Assembly: GCA_050084515.1 (NCBI GenBank)
Contig: CM114272.1
Span: 12,276,001 to 12,340,000, forward strand
DNA: 64,000 nt
Direction of reading: 5' to 3'
Source of the DNA: Blasia pusilla
Taxonomy: Eukaryota; Marchantiophyta; Marchantiopsida; Blasiales
Shown piece after piece: positions 1-11,813 of the stretch. The number at the start of each line of letters is the position of its first letter. Positions within the stretch are counted from its first letter, which is position 1. Below the pieces are notes generated by a model, which worked only from the letters and a program-made list of their open reading frames with translations, had not been told where the DNA came from and did no database searches. Both the position numbers and the translations under genes were made by a program.

Positions 1-570
1 CATTTTCATGAAGTGAGAAAAATTTTATGGTATGTGAAGATCATGATTCAATTTGGACTTCACTCTTCATCATGTAAGCCTTCAAAGTTGTATGGATATA
101 CTGATGTGGATTAGGCAAGGAAAGTCCTTAACAAAAGATCTACTTAGTTTTTTGAAATCTTGTAGTAAGTTGGGCTCCAAAGAAATAACTAAAAATATTT
201 TTAATCATCAAAAAAAGTAGAATACAAAGGAGAAAATCGTGTAGCATATGAAGAACTTTGGTTAAAAATGTTCTTGTATACATATAAAATTTAGAATATT
301 CAAATCAAATTTTCGTTTGTAAAAATAAAATCAATAAGTTAAAATTTTCCTTGGTAAAAGTCCATTGTTTCATGTTAGTACAAAGAAAAATTAATTTAGA
401 TGCATGATCATTTCATTAGAGAGAAAGTTTCACTAGACGAAGTAGAACTTACATGTATGTAGAGTAATCAATAATTGGATGGCATCTTCATAAAGACATA
501 TTCTACAGATAGTTTAATTTATTTAGATTCCATTTAGATATTAATACGATTGGGTTGATCTTGAGGGGGA
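1..570 (+). pseudogene. Ty1/copia polyprotein C-terminal (RNase H) remnant
   Basis: Decayed 3' end of a copia-type polyprotein. Around 88-190 the translation gives LYGYTDVD, then a stop, then RST and SWAPKK, which match in order the copia RNase H blocks usually read as YGYTDADWAG, RKSTSG and SWSSKKQ. At about 403-455 another frame gives HFIREKVSLDEVELTC, the conserved segment near the end of copia RNase H. Several stops and frame changes separate these blocks, so no protein can be made. The upstream part lies outside the window. A G-rich tract at 562-570, just before a presumed LTR, has the position of a polypurine tract. The order of blocks makes the family assignment fairly safe; boundaries are approximate. 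Confidence 0.6.
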
Positions 571-1030
571 CTATTAATATATGCCCAAAATTTAAATTTA
601 GCGTAATGGCATTTAGAATAACAAGTCAAAAGTTGATTTTTGTGAGTTCATGTAATTTGTGTGCATATATTACCATCTAGGAGAAGATGATAGGCCTTTG
701 TGTGGATCCTATAGAGAACACTTATCTTTCCTACCTCTACATATAGAGAGAGGGATGAGGTTTTTACATTCTTTTCGTGCACATTCTCAATGTTCCTATG
801 TGAGCAAGTTAGCTCATGAGTGTAGCTCTTAAGGGGTCAGTAGTTTCACTTAGTTCCTTTCATGCATAGTGCATTGTAAGTTTCATCGAGTGAGGTCGCC
901 TTTGTCTCTTAAGAAGGCTTGAAGCTGTTGTGTTCGACTACCTCTTTCTCTTTTACCACCTCAAAAATTCAAAATATGTAGTTGTGCATGATTTCATCCT
1001 AACTATCATCACCAATTCAAAATTAGATTA
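571..1030 (+). repeat. Possible 3' LTR of the copia remnant
   Basis: The sequence directly after the polypurine-like tract at 562-570 sits where a copia 3' LTR should begin. It is AT-rich and non-coding, and I found no second copy in the window to define its ends. The position is the only evidence; the right boundary is a guess. Confidence 0.25.
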
Positions 1031-2104
1031 ATGCACAACACCACAAACTTGGATGAGTGATAGAGTGGCCAAGGATTTTTTTCTTAAAATGTTAGGGAGG
1101 GGATTTTTGTTGTTTTTTTTCCCCAAAGGGAGAGTATAAGTGTTCCCATGAAGAGCCAAAGAGATTCTGATTTAATTTTTTTGTTGTTGTGTACTAATAT
1201 CTAATGTATTGACGCAGTACTTAAATTATGTATACATATAAAAGAAGAAGTCTTGGTCTAATAATGGTTCAAACAATGAAACGTCATCACAACATATATG
1301 GCTATCTTCAAATGCATCAAAATCCATCAATATAAAATAGGAATGCTTAAATGCACGTAGGACTGCAGGAAAGGAGTGACACTTTTAGGCTATCATGCAA
1401 AATAAAGTTTTACAGGGAACTCAAAGAAGATGAAATGCATACTGATAACATGAGGTAATTTGATATCTAAGGGTGTTTAAACTTGCAGAGCCCACGCATA
1501 AAAATAAGATTTATGCAATCAACCAAGGATATGACTTATAGTGATTCTAAGGTATATGCATCATCCCACACTAGATTGGAACCATGTTAATTGATCCAAA
1601 TCACAATTACAATACAACAATCCACATATGCCCTTCAGATAACTAAGTCACTGTAACGCATGCTAATTCTGAGTATGATTTTATGTTTTAAGGAAGAAGC
1701 TCTCTTTTTCAAGGGCTACAGCCAAACCTCCTCCTTTCTATTCCGTTCCTTGTTATGGCAACCATTCGGAACACTAGGTTTGAAGATTTCTAAGACATAC
1801 AAAGTTAGAATATATTTGGAAATTCTTTCCAAAGGATCTCGTGTTTTACAGGATTTGCTGTCAAGACTATTCTAGAGTACTCGATATCACACGAGTACTT
1901 GTTTTAACTAAGATTTGACAACTCACATTTGGAGATGTGGAAGATTTTGAAAAAATTGATGAAATATATGAGTTTAAATGTCCTCAAGATTATTTTGGTA
2001 GTAGTTTCAAGTATATCTATCAAGTAGGTGCAATGAGATTATTAGTAGGGTATCTTAAAGGGAGAGACATCCTGTGAATAAAATAAGGACTAAATCGAGA
2101 AGAG
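1031..2104. other. Intergenic, no gene recognised
   Basis: AT-rich DNA downstream of the stop codon of the minus-strand CCS gene. The part next to 2105 should contain the CCS 3' untranslated region. I see no conserved coding segment, tRNA or repeat boundary here. Confidence 0.4.
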
Positions 2105-5100
2105 TCATAATTTTGCAAAGTCGTTATTTGTGGACTGCCAGATAATTGTGCCATCACAAGCACATAACTTCTTGTAGTTTTCACCCACACCTGCACTCCG
2201 TGCAATCACTGCTGCGGCGGAACCCTTCTTTGATTTTCTGTCATTCTCATAAATCACCACTGCTCGTCCAATTAAATCAGAAACTTGTAGCACAGATTTT
2301 GTTCCCGATATTTCTACTGTTCCATTGCTGTTCACCTCCAATACCCCCATATCTCCCAAAGGCTGTGTGCAAGGAATTAAAAACCAACAAAATAAACATT
2401 AGACTGCAAGCAAAACCTACTCAATCTTGCATTGTTGTGGCCCATGACTTTTTTAAAACAACTACCCGAGACTCCTTACATTATGCTAGACTTCCTCAAA
2501 CTACTCAACAACCACATAGATAAGCAGGAATCTCCCGTGCCCATTGTAAACTGAGTATTCAGTGTACATGAGTGGGACATGATATTTGATGATAACTCTC
2601 AAGACCTAAAAAACTTGGGTAGTAATGGGTGAATTTTCAATCAACACCTCAACACTAATGATAGTCAAGAAAACTAATTTCAGATATTCTCATGAAGCTG
2701 CTGTAGGCGAGACCTAATTCCTTACACGAACTGAGCTGCATGGGGTCTACATTGTCGGTTTGCTTTCAAAATTCAGGACTGTTGAGCATACCATTATCAA
2801 TGTACTCATCCACCAGAACTGCAATGATAGTACTAACGAACGGCATATGCGGAAAAGAAGTAGGAGCAATACTCAACTAATGATTCACAGTAAGAGATAA
2901 CGGATGACGGAGTCAACTGATTTCACGCCTGAGGGGGACCAGGGGACCTAGTCCTGTAGACTATGGCTGAGAAAAATTGTTGTGTACCTCAGTCTTGGGA
3001 GTTGCTGGCTGCGATGATACGGGGTTATAAATGTCCCCAGTGCTAGCAGCACCCTCAGTTAGATCTCCATAAGTGTTGATTGACCAGCTATGACAACCTG
3101 GTGTCAATCCACTGAAAGAAGCCTCAAATCTGGTCAATTCCATGCTCACCTGAGCAAACCTAACCACGCCATAAATCTGAGGACCCTTGAACTCTGCCAC
3201 TGCTGCGGAGATGGCAAAATCTGACACCAGATCATGCCACATTTGTTAATGACCATGATAAGGTTGCCAGCACAGGATATTCAAATATCATGATGCATGG
3301 ATTATGTGTGGACTTCCTTGGACGAAACATCATGGTAAAGCCTTTGTTTGAGTGGTCTCCGTACACAACCTTTCTGAACCATGAAATACTGAAAGCGATC
3401 TGACAAAAGCTATTATTTTCAGGAGCTAATGTTAGGAGAGAATAGATTGGCAAAACACAAAGGTAATGTCTGTGCAACATAAGTTGCACAAATCACAAAA
3501 GCATTTTCTTATTGCTACCCTGGTAGCATTTTCTTATTGCTACCCTGGTACAGCCCATAACTTGTCCTTCATCGAGATAAACCACCTGTAAGCTTTCAGG
3601 GAAGCGACCTTAAAGACAGCACTTACTTGCAGGCAGACCTTGACCAATCAATCGAGCAGTTCGTCCACTTTGCTCAATAGCAGTAGTCAAACTCTTCACT
3701 GATGCAGATCCAAGAATCCTCACAATTTGATTGGCAAGGTCAATATCAACCGACTTCACCCCTGTGGACATCAAAAATATTCAACCATTTAAACCCACAC
3801 AGTGGATTCAGGGACGCCATACGTGCAGTCAAAATCTAGTAGTCAAGATGGACGTGCAATCTAGAACAGACTACTTCACCAAGAAGGTAGGAAAACCTCA
3901 TCACCACCAGTTTCAAACCTATAACTTGACACCCTTATTTGATACTTAGCTCTTTCAACATACAATATGTGGATTCTAGGACAGTTACTGTCACCTACTT
4001 CTTACATTAGTGCAGAGTATATCTTCCCACCAGATCACTCTTCTTCCTCAATCATGATCTGAAACTTTAGGGTTGCTATCATAAAGCATCGTCCATACCT
4101 CCAAGTGATTCTACCTTGCTGCGTACAGAGTTTACACATCCCTCACATTTCATGTCTACCATGAATTCTGTCTGTCACCACAATAGGTGCGACAATCAGA
4201 ACTTTGAACTCTTATTCAACACAGTGTGTCGCAGGAATAAATGTAGCCTAATACATTCACTAGCGTAATATCTCTGCCAGCCTAAACGAACACAGCTTAT
4301 GAATCGCATGTCTAACAAGAGTATATTCACAAATACAAGAGCAACAGTTATGATAGGTTTAGGTCAAAGATAACCTTTGAGTAAAAGACACCTTCAAGCT
4401 ACTCAGCAGACCATTGAAACTCTTATGTAGAGGGGCAACCTAGAAGTTAAACTTGATTCCAAACATGAATAAACAGTTTCTTGAATCTTGAAGGTTCATG
4501 ATGAGGCTTGATCAAAGCTGCTGTGGCCATCCAAGAACTTGAAACCTTTCACTAAGTTCATATTGTTTGTATTCCTCTTCAGGATTCCTATTAGATGGAA
4601 TCCTGTTCCTATTCCTGACGAGTAGTGACTCTCCTGTTGAGATACAAAATGTTGAGTTTGGCTTGCTTGTCTCAGCCTTGGTGTTTAGACGTTCACTTCA
4701 AAATCAGTTCATACCTACAATACGACTTTGCTGCTACTACATGATCGAGCTTTCTCATGAAGATGATTGTAGCTACTCTCAGACTCATTATGTTGAGCCA
4801 CCTGTTAAGAGGGACACTTTTATTCACAGCAACCAGAGCACTAGATTATCAAGCTCCCACAAGCTCTTCAAATTTTGGGAAGATGATCAGAAGCTCACCA
4901 TAAGGTCTGGCAATGAGGCTCCTACAGTCTGCAAATATCAAAATGACCAGAATTGTATTAAAAATAAATATAGGTAACCAGCAATTTCGTTAAAGATTCT
5001 CCAAATGTACATCATGTCACTAGAAGTTGCACAACACTTGTACTGAAAGAATTTTACAACATCAACTAGGAAGGAATGCACCAGTTGGCTGCTTGAAACC

Positions 5101-5986
5101 AATACCAACAAAATTGTCAGAGGCCAACTATTCACTACTTGGAACTATCTCGAGACGAACTTTGGTGAAATTTGAGGAATGATCGTTTGAGTCAGAAACA
5201 TAATGTGTATACAAGATGTGGAAATCAGGATGTAAATAAGAAGGAGAAATTGAACGATGAGTCAACACCGTCTGGGAGAAACACCCTAAACAGAAGACGT
5301 CTTTACTTGCATTGACAAATCACGAGCTGCTACTACTAGAGAATATGCTTCGCGGCATATCACGTCTAGATACTCCTTAGAAGTTGTGGACAAATGCTTC
5401 TCACTCCATTCAATCCAAATCATCAGGTATACACTACCATAGTACAGACTCGAACTGCTAAGCAGAAGGCACTGGGATTTAGGATGAAGCTTGAAAAAAC
5501 TTATTCTAGTAGCACCAACAATCAACCCGAGACAAACAGCAAGCCAAAAAGTGGTTTAAGGAGATGAAAAGTTGAGAAATTTTAAAATTGTGAGGTTCAC
5601 AGATACCATGCATCTCAGTATTTACCCAACAACGTTCATGCATCAACCAGATGGCAACAATAGTGATGGCCAACCTTTTCGCCCTCTGTTTTCTCGTCTT
5701 CTGTTACAGTCGCCACACTGGCCTCAGGCACAGCCATGACTGGGAACTGGGATCGTAAAATTCCACCTCCCACTCCCATACCACCCACTAATTTTTTAAG
5801 CCCCGGAAGACTTCTCCTGCTCCTGTTGTAAACCTCCCCTTTATTCGATGCACCTACAAAATTTCCGAATGACACACGAATTTGCACTTTCTGCCGAAGT
5901 TTGAAAGAAGAAGAAGACGCTGCTGCAATCACTACTGCTGCAGTCGGCAAGTGAGCTGAGAAGCCCAGAGACCGCAGACTTGCCAT
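2105..5986 (-). CDS. CCS: Copper chaperone for Cu/Zn superoxide dismutase, plastid-type, 5 exons
   Basis: Delivers copper to Cu/Zn-SOD and oxidises its disulfide, in plastid and cytosol. Coding exons read from the sequence: 5675-5986, 4099-4171, 3627-3761, 2988-3220 and 2105-2362; introns are GT-AG and the phases join cleanly to give about 336 residues, close to plant CCS length. Residues 1 to about 80 are Ala/Ser/Arg-rich and look like a transit peptide. Domain I is the heavy-metal domain with MKCEGC (Cys113, Cys116). Domain II is SOD-like, with FAISAAVAEFKG, FSGLTPG and GDLTEGAASTG. Domain III carries the CxC motif CACDG (Cys318, Cys320). The start is the ATG at 5984-5986; the open frame upstream has no earlier ATG. 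Least certain is the exon 1 donor (AAG|GTTGGC at 5675/5674); another GT about 24 bases downstream would add a few residues. All metal-binding cysteines are present and I see no disabling change, so the gene is probably functional. Confidence 0.93.
3501..3550. repeat. 25-bp tandem duplication in a CCS intron
   Basis: Two identical 25-bp units, 3501-3525 and 3526-3550, each beginning GCATTTTCTTATTGC, lie in the intron between coding exons 3 and 4 of CCS. The perfect identity suggests a recent duplication. It lies away from both splice sites. Confidence 0.9.
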
Positions 5987-8022
5987 TAAAAGAACCCCGC
6001 TGCCCCCACACTTAATACACACCGCAGTAACACTCGCTGCTCCTTCAGCCTTGTTGGGCTCCCCACAAAAAGAGAAATTAAACGCTTCCTGAGACCACAA
6101 TGAAACAGTTAAGCGGAGTCCTCATTTATGGAGGAGCTACTACGCATTATTCAGGAAATCGCTGAAGCTAGAACCCAGAGGGATTGTCCACCGCCGGCAG
6201 TTTTAGATCCAAGACGAAGAAACACAGGCTCATTCCAAAGTATCTGCTGGAAGCAGAATTCACCCACAAAATCTACGAAAGTGGTGAACTGAAAAGCTTG
6301 GAGCAAGGGGACTCCTAGTTCTCAGATTTGGGAATTTCCTACAAACGTCCTTACATGCAGTTCCTACATAATCGGATGCAGAATGGGCTATCTATAAAAA
6401 AATGGGGACGAATGGAGACCGTCAATCGAGTCACAGGACGAAAAACCCCAATTCAAATCCAATTACTTTCCGACGAATTGAAATTAAAATCTAGAGTAGA
6501 ATGACTATCCCAAAGAAAGACTGACAGAATTCTCAAATTTTCAACCTGCCTATCTTCGCAACGCTAGAAATATTTGTTCCGGGAGAACTATTCTAACGAC
6601 ATCCGAATGGAAAAGAAGTATACTGCACCTGCTCGACCTGTTTGCTCCTGATAGGTTCCAGTTCCCGCGGCGGCTCGATTGAATCCCACGTAATCCAACA
6701 ATCGACCAATGGAATCTTTCACCAGATAATACGAAGCTTATGCTCCATCCCAATTCATAACGAGGTCATACGGATTATTAGCTAGTGGAAATAGCTCATA
6801 ACCCTAGCCTCTTACTTACAGGCGTGTAATAAGAAGCCAAGCCGTCATGACCATTAGAAAAGGTCATGACGAAGCAAATAGGAGGAAAACCCAAGACCAT
6901 TGACTATCGAAAAAGGAGCAACCCCTTACAAGGTGAGGGGGGCTCCCCCTTGTGCAATACCCCATAGTGTGTGGCCATGGTATTTTGACTCTTTGAGTCC
7001 CCGTTTGTTTTTCCTATGGGCTCCCCCAAGTCTTGTTTGCCTTGAAAGCTTAACTCACAATCACTAGAATCTACAGAACAAGTGTTCATGACATCATGTG
7101 ATGATGTCATGAACACTTGTTTGAGTTTCCACAAGCAACCGGGTGGGCTTCTCCAACAAGGTTAAGCAATAGCCCTTGGTTGAAGTACAAGTCAGGGACG
7201 TTAGTAGTGGAGACTACATTAGGAGCATTCACCAACGGCTTGATATAGATTGAAGTTCTACTTTGTAATTCCATCTTTCTTTGAGAAATAAAATAAAGTG
7301 AATCATGACTCCTTGCATTCAAGTTTGCCATGGTCTTTGCGTGTGGCCAACAATGGTCCACGTTCAAGCTTATTCATCCTCTCATGCATTGTTCCCACTT
7401 GAGAAAGGAGTGCATCTGAGAGTTAAGCATCAGAATTCTAGTTCTGAATTACACTCATAGTTAGAACTATCACTTCATACTGTACATATTGAGTGTAAGT
7501 GTGACCAGAGAGTATATTCCAACTTAGAATGTAGGGAGGGTAGCAACTTTAGTCCATGGTCTCCACATTAACCTTGAATACCAACTCACAACAGGTGGTT
7601 GGAGTTGCAACCTTCTAGGAAGTTGTGAGTTGGATATAGTGAGAAAAAAAAGTGTGTTGGCTGGAAACATGATAAAGCATGCCATGGGGACAATCATCAA
7701 ATTCGTGATACACAAGGACAACACCAGAGACAACCTAGAGTTGTGACAAACCAGACTTCTTTAATGTGTCAGTCTTTGGTTATTCAACTTATGTACATAT
7801 CCCAGAGATCAAAATTCAGTAAGAAGTTTTGAAAAGCCTATTTCAGAAGTACTTCTTTGTATTTCAGAAGTATGTCTCTGTAATTCAGAAATACATATGT
7901 GCATTGTCATAAAATTGCAGAAGGAGATCAAAGAACTTTTTCAAGAAAAAGGTGAAACACCATCATAACCATAAAAAACTTGCAGCAATCCTCAACACAA
8001 ATAGCCTTCATCGCTCACATAC
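5987..8022. other. CCS upstream region and unassigned DNA
   Basis: The part next to 5987 should hold the CCS leader and promoter; no clear TATA box could be assigned. From about 6800 onward the sequence has short open stretches on the minus strand without a recognisable family. At 7390-7560 there are fragments of a TGAGTACATAC / GAGTTGGAAC-like motif that also appears at 15540-16330, suggesting that both belong to the same old repeat. Part of 7100-8022 may contain decayed introns or downstream exons of the APC2 relic, but none could be identified. Confidence 0.35.
7077..7121. repeat. Perfect 20-bp-arm inverted repeat
   Basis: The 20-bp arm starting AACAAGTGTTCATGACATCA is followed by a 5-bp spacer and its exact reverse complement, forming a 45-bp cruciform or hairpin. 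It is isolated, with no poly-T run or gene end beside it. Confidence 0.9.
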
Positions 8023-8991
8023 CGCCCAGGCTTCTTCCCCCTCTGCATCTTCATCATCTTCACTATCGCCACTCTCAAGGGCACAAGCACCTCTGCTAAG
8101 TTCCTCCAACAAACTCTCTCTCACACCTCCAAGTCCAATGGAAATCCCTAGACCAACAACATCCGTGAGCATTCACCTCTCAAGAAAATCCAGGATGATA
8201 TCGAACAACTCACTAACCCTCAGATCACCTAGTGTCTCATTTGTGAAGGACTGAAGCCTGGAACACCATCTTAATAAACCCTCATTTAAAATCCCATCAG
8301 CATGGAGAAACGTTGGAACAACAGTAGATGCAGTTGTTCCCACAGTGGCACCAGAGAAAGCCATGACAACACAAAATAAACGTAGATGAACGGCCTGCTA
8401 TCAGGTGGATTTTAGCATGTAAAAGTGTCAATACACCAAAAAAATCAATAAGGCTTGAATATCACTCACATATATTCTGTAAGGTACAAAAGATTTGAGG
8501 AGGCTTGCAACTGGATACTTTTTCTTAACAATTGAGGCATTTAGTGGAGAAAGTCTGCACTAAGAATAATTTTTTTGTTATACACTTACAGTGATACAAA
8601 ACAACTCTTAAAAGTAACACATGAAATGAGCCTTCAAATCCAATGCTTTGAGGGCAAAAGGGTGAGAATTCAACTGGCCAAATGTAACGACTCTCATTAG
8701 AGCAAGGGTAGGAACATACTTTGAGAAGAGAATATATGGTTGAAGCATACCCTTCCTCACTCACATATGTGAATCCAAGCTCTCTTAGATGCCTAACGGC
8801 ACTCCCACCCTCTGTTACCCAATCCTCTCCAGCTACTTTGACCACCTCATTCATGACCACAACTACTCTTAGGTTAAACTCATCGGCATCCACAGACTCA
8901 ATGCCCTCCATTTGATGAGTGTGTTCCTCATCACCATTGCTTCCCGATTTGTAAGGGCTTCAACGACCATTCACCTCCATCTCCTCAACAT
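8023..8991 (-). pseudogene. APC2: Anaphase-promoting complex subunit 2 relic, interrupted by gypsy insertion
   Basis: APC2 is the cullin-like scaffold of the APC/C ubiquitin ligase. One exon-like block (8720-8991) reads VRHLRELGFTYVSEEGYAS and then TIYSLLK, ending at a GTATGT donor. A second block (8023-8394) follows a CAG acceptor and reads AVHLRLFCVVMAF, GLLRWCSRLQSF, TLGDLRVSELFDIILDF, then a TGA, then MLTDVV, ESLLEELSRG, an acidic run and EEAWA before another GTATGT donor. These match plant APC2 segments in order. The conserved stretch normally between the LFDIIVD and MLTD segments, about 90 residues by family knowledge, is missing, and the cullin-homology C terminus was not found. At 8992 the open region is broken by a gypsy element. 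An in-frame stop and a large internal loss make this a relic. Recognition is by eye. Confidence 0.62.
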
Positions 8992-9344
8992 CGTAACTCT
9001 CTAGCTCACGGAACCACTCTAGAGTTGCTCAAAGGTAGAATGCCCTCAAGGCCTCTCCTCTTCCTTTATATACTTAGAGATAGGTACAATGAAGACAACT
9101 TAATTCTACCTATCCTTATGCCACATGTTCTATTCTCATAGCATGAGAGGATCTCCTTTGGAGTCTAATGTCTCAACCTCATCTTCCTCAACCTCATCCT
9201 TATCTTCCTTTTCACCAACCTATGGCCTCACTCTCATATTTATCTCATGTATCTTGTCTTTTCTCTTTTTGGTTGATTCTTTCCCACTTATGCACTTCAT
9301 GTCATAGATTCTAACTTAACTATGACTAACAAAGGATGGTTACA
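8992..9344 (-). repeat. 3' LTR of gypsy element
   Basis: About 353 bp, nearly identical to 15158-15510. In element sense it begins TGTAACCATCC. It contains a pyrimidine-rich block of CCTCATCTTCC-like units in the plus-strand reading and a TTTATATACTT stretch. Confidence 0.93.
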
Positions 9345-9360
9345 AACCTCCCCCCATTTA
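9345..9360 (-). other. Polypurine tract of gypsy element
   Basis: In element sense the sequence TAAATGGGGGGAGGTT lies immediately before the 3' LTR, the expected place for the plus-strand primer of reverse transcription. Confidence 0.85.
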
Positions 9361-9379
9361 AGACAAAACGTCCTCGTTG

Positions 9380-10892
9380 TGAGAACTTTCAAACTCTTGC
9401 ACTATTAATGGTGCGTTCGCCAAGTTGGTCGAGGGTTCCCATGTGGCCTCAAATAGTGGATATCCTTTCCATTGGACCAAATATTCAACTCGTTGGTGAT
9501 GAGCTCATCGAGTGTGTTTCTTCAAGATACGTTCCACTTCAAATTCTTCTTGATCTCAGACTATTTGAGGTAGTGGTGGAGTGATAATATTGTCCTTAAA
9601 TCTCTTAGGGCGTGGAATAAACGGTCAAAGAAGAGAGACATGAAACATAGGATGGATTTTCATATGCATCGGTAGGTCTAGCTTATACGCCACAACGCCC
9701 ACTTTTTGTAGGATAGTGAAAGGCCCAATATAGCGAGGATTAAGCTTACGAACTCCTACTAATTGTTGCTAACCAAACCTTGTCCCCTTCAAAAAACTCG
9801 ACATCTCGACGATGAGCATCTACATGTTGTTTTTTTCGATTTTGGGCAATAGTCAGCTTCTCCTTAGCAAGTTGAACCCCTTTTGAATTTAGTCCACAAA
9901 CTCATTAATTCCAGCTACCTTTGTAGGTTCCCTCTGACTTTTCCCTATTCGAGTGAGACTAGAAGGAATTGAGGGATGCTCGCCACGCATTAAAAAGAAC
10001 GATGTGGTTTTAATGGAAGAGTTCATGGAGTTATTGTATGGGAACTCTACTAAGGGTAACAATGAGTCCCATCCTTGTTGATCCTCTAATGTTAAGGCGC
10101 GTAGCATATCCTCAATGGTACGGTTGGCCCTTACAATTTCTCCATCAGTTTGAGGGTGATAAGCCGTAGACATGGCTAGTTTAGTTTGGAGCGATCCGAA
10201 TAAAGCCTTCCAAAATAAACTCGTGAAATGGGTTCCCCTATCAATGATAAACACTTTAGGAAGACCATGATGGACAAAGACTATCTCGATGTAGATCCTA
10301 GCCAACTGTGGTGCAGTCACAGTCTTCTTGGTTGGACAAAGGTGTATCATCTTGCTTAGTCTATCCACAAAGACCACAATAGAGTCATATCCCGTGATCA
10401 TACATGGTACCTCACAAACAAGATCCATAGTGACTTATTCCCAACATTTTTGAGGTATTGGGATCGGCTGCAACAATCCTACTGATTTTGTGTTACTAGC
10501 CTTAATTTGTTGACAAATCCTACAACTCCTTATACTTACGTCAACATCTTCTCTCATTTTGGGTCAATAGTATGCCCGTTGTAATCCCTCTAAGGTTTTT
10601 TCAGCTCCCATATGACTCGCAATGAGTGTGTTGTGAGCTATGACAATACTTCAGTGCGTAATTGTGGATCTTGTGGGATCCATATTTTACCTTTATGTAA
10701 AACCAATCCTTGAGCCTTGTATACTCTGTTGGCATGAATAGCATCGGCAATTTCTTCATCCTCCTTTGTGGCTTTGGATAAATTTTTCCACCAACTAGAG
10801 TGAATCTCCACTTCAGATATGTTATTCATCTGTGGTATACGAGTCAAGACGTCTGCCAATTTCTTCTTTTCTTCCACATAGACAATTTTCAT
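9380..10892 (-). pseudogene. Gypsy integrase and chromodomain
   Basis: Integrase core at 9889-10428: MDLVCEVPC, FIIDRGTHFTSLFW and HPQTDGE supply the D, D and E positions, although the usual QTE triplet region is altered. Sense-strand reading of 9500-9800 gives the GPFTIL and FHVSLL blocks of the integrase C terminus, and 9380-9560 gives a chromodomain (FEVERILKKH, EYLVQWKGYP, ATWEPSTNL). Stops interrupt each section, including TGA codons at positions where family members often have Arg (CGA). Non-functional. Confidence 0.85.
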
Positions 10893-11813
10893 GATGAATT
10901 ATTGTCGCCATTCTGCCCCTCGAATTTGACGTGTGGAGAGCTCCTTTTGGGACTCTAAGTAGACCAAGGGTTTGTGATCAATCTCCACCACAAACTCCTT
11001 ATCGCCCAAGTAATGTCTCAAATGCTTGGTTGCCAACATAATAGCAAGTTCTTCTCGCTTAGTTATATGGTAGTTTTGCTCGGTTGGCAATAGCTTGCAA
11101 GAAAATAAGGCAATAGGATGCCATCCATGCTCCCATTCTTGTTGTAGTACTCCTCCAATGCTAGTATCTGAAGCATCTATGGCCAACTTGATGGGTCGAT
11201 TAGGATTATACCACTTCAAAATAGGGGTTTTAATCAAGGCATCCTTTAATGATTGAAAAGAAATCTCTTATGATGTGCCCTACTTCCATTTTTGTCCTTT
11301 CCCTAGTAAAGTTGTTAAGGATTGTGCAATTTGAGCAAAATCTTTGACAAATCTTTGATAGAATCTTGTTAATCCTAGAAAACTCTTCACTTGAGTTTGA
11401 TCCTCAGGTGCACTCTATTTTTGGATCGCACCTACCTTCTTACTCATCACTTGAATACCTTCTACGCTTACTCGATGCCCTAGATAATCAACTTCTGTCT
11501 TACCGAACTCCATTTTGAAGCTTTAGCATACAACTCATTATCTCTTAGGATTTTAAGGACTTCTTGTAGATGATTTATATGCTCCTCTATCGTTTTACTA
11601 TAGATTAAGATATCATCTAAGAATACAATGACAGACTTGTCTAAATATGGACGAAAGATATCATTCATTAGGCCCATAAAGGTTGCAGGTGCATTAGTAA
11701 GACCAAATGGCATGACTAAGTATTCAAAGTGTCCATATCTAGTACAAAAAGCAATCTTGTGCCCATCTTCATCCGCAATTCAAATTTGCTTGTAGCCGCT
11801 ACGAAGGTCAAGT

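Noticed and set aside
5987-6100. Extension of the CCS N terminus by 38 residues
   Set aside because: The frame is open but its first codon is TTG and there is no earlier ATG; the ATG at 5984-5986 starts a typical transit-peptide sequence.
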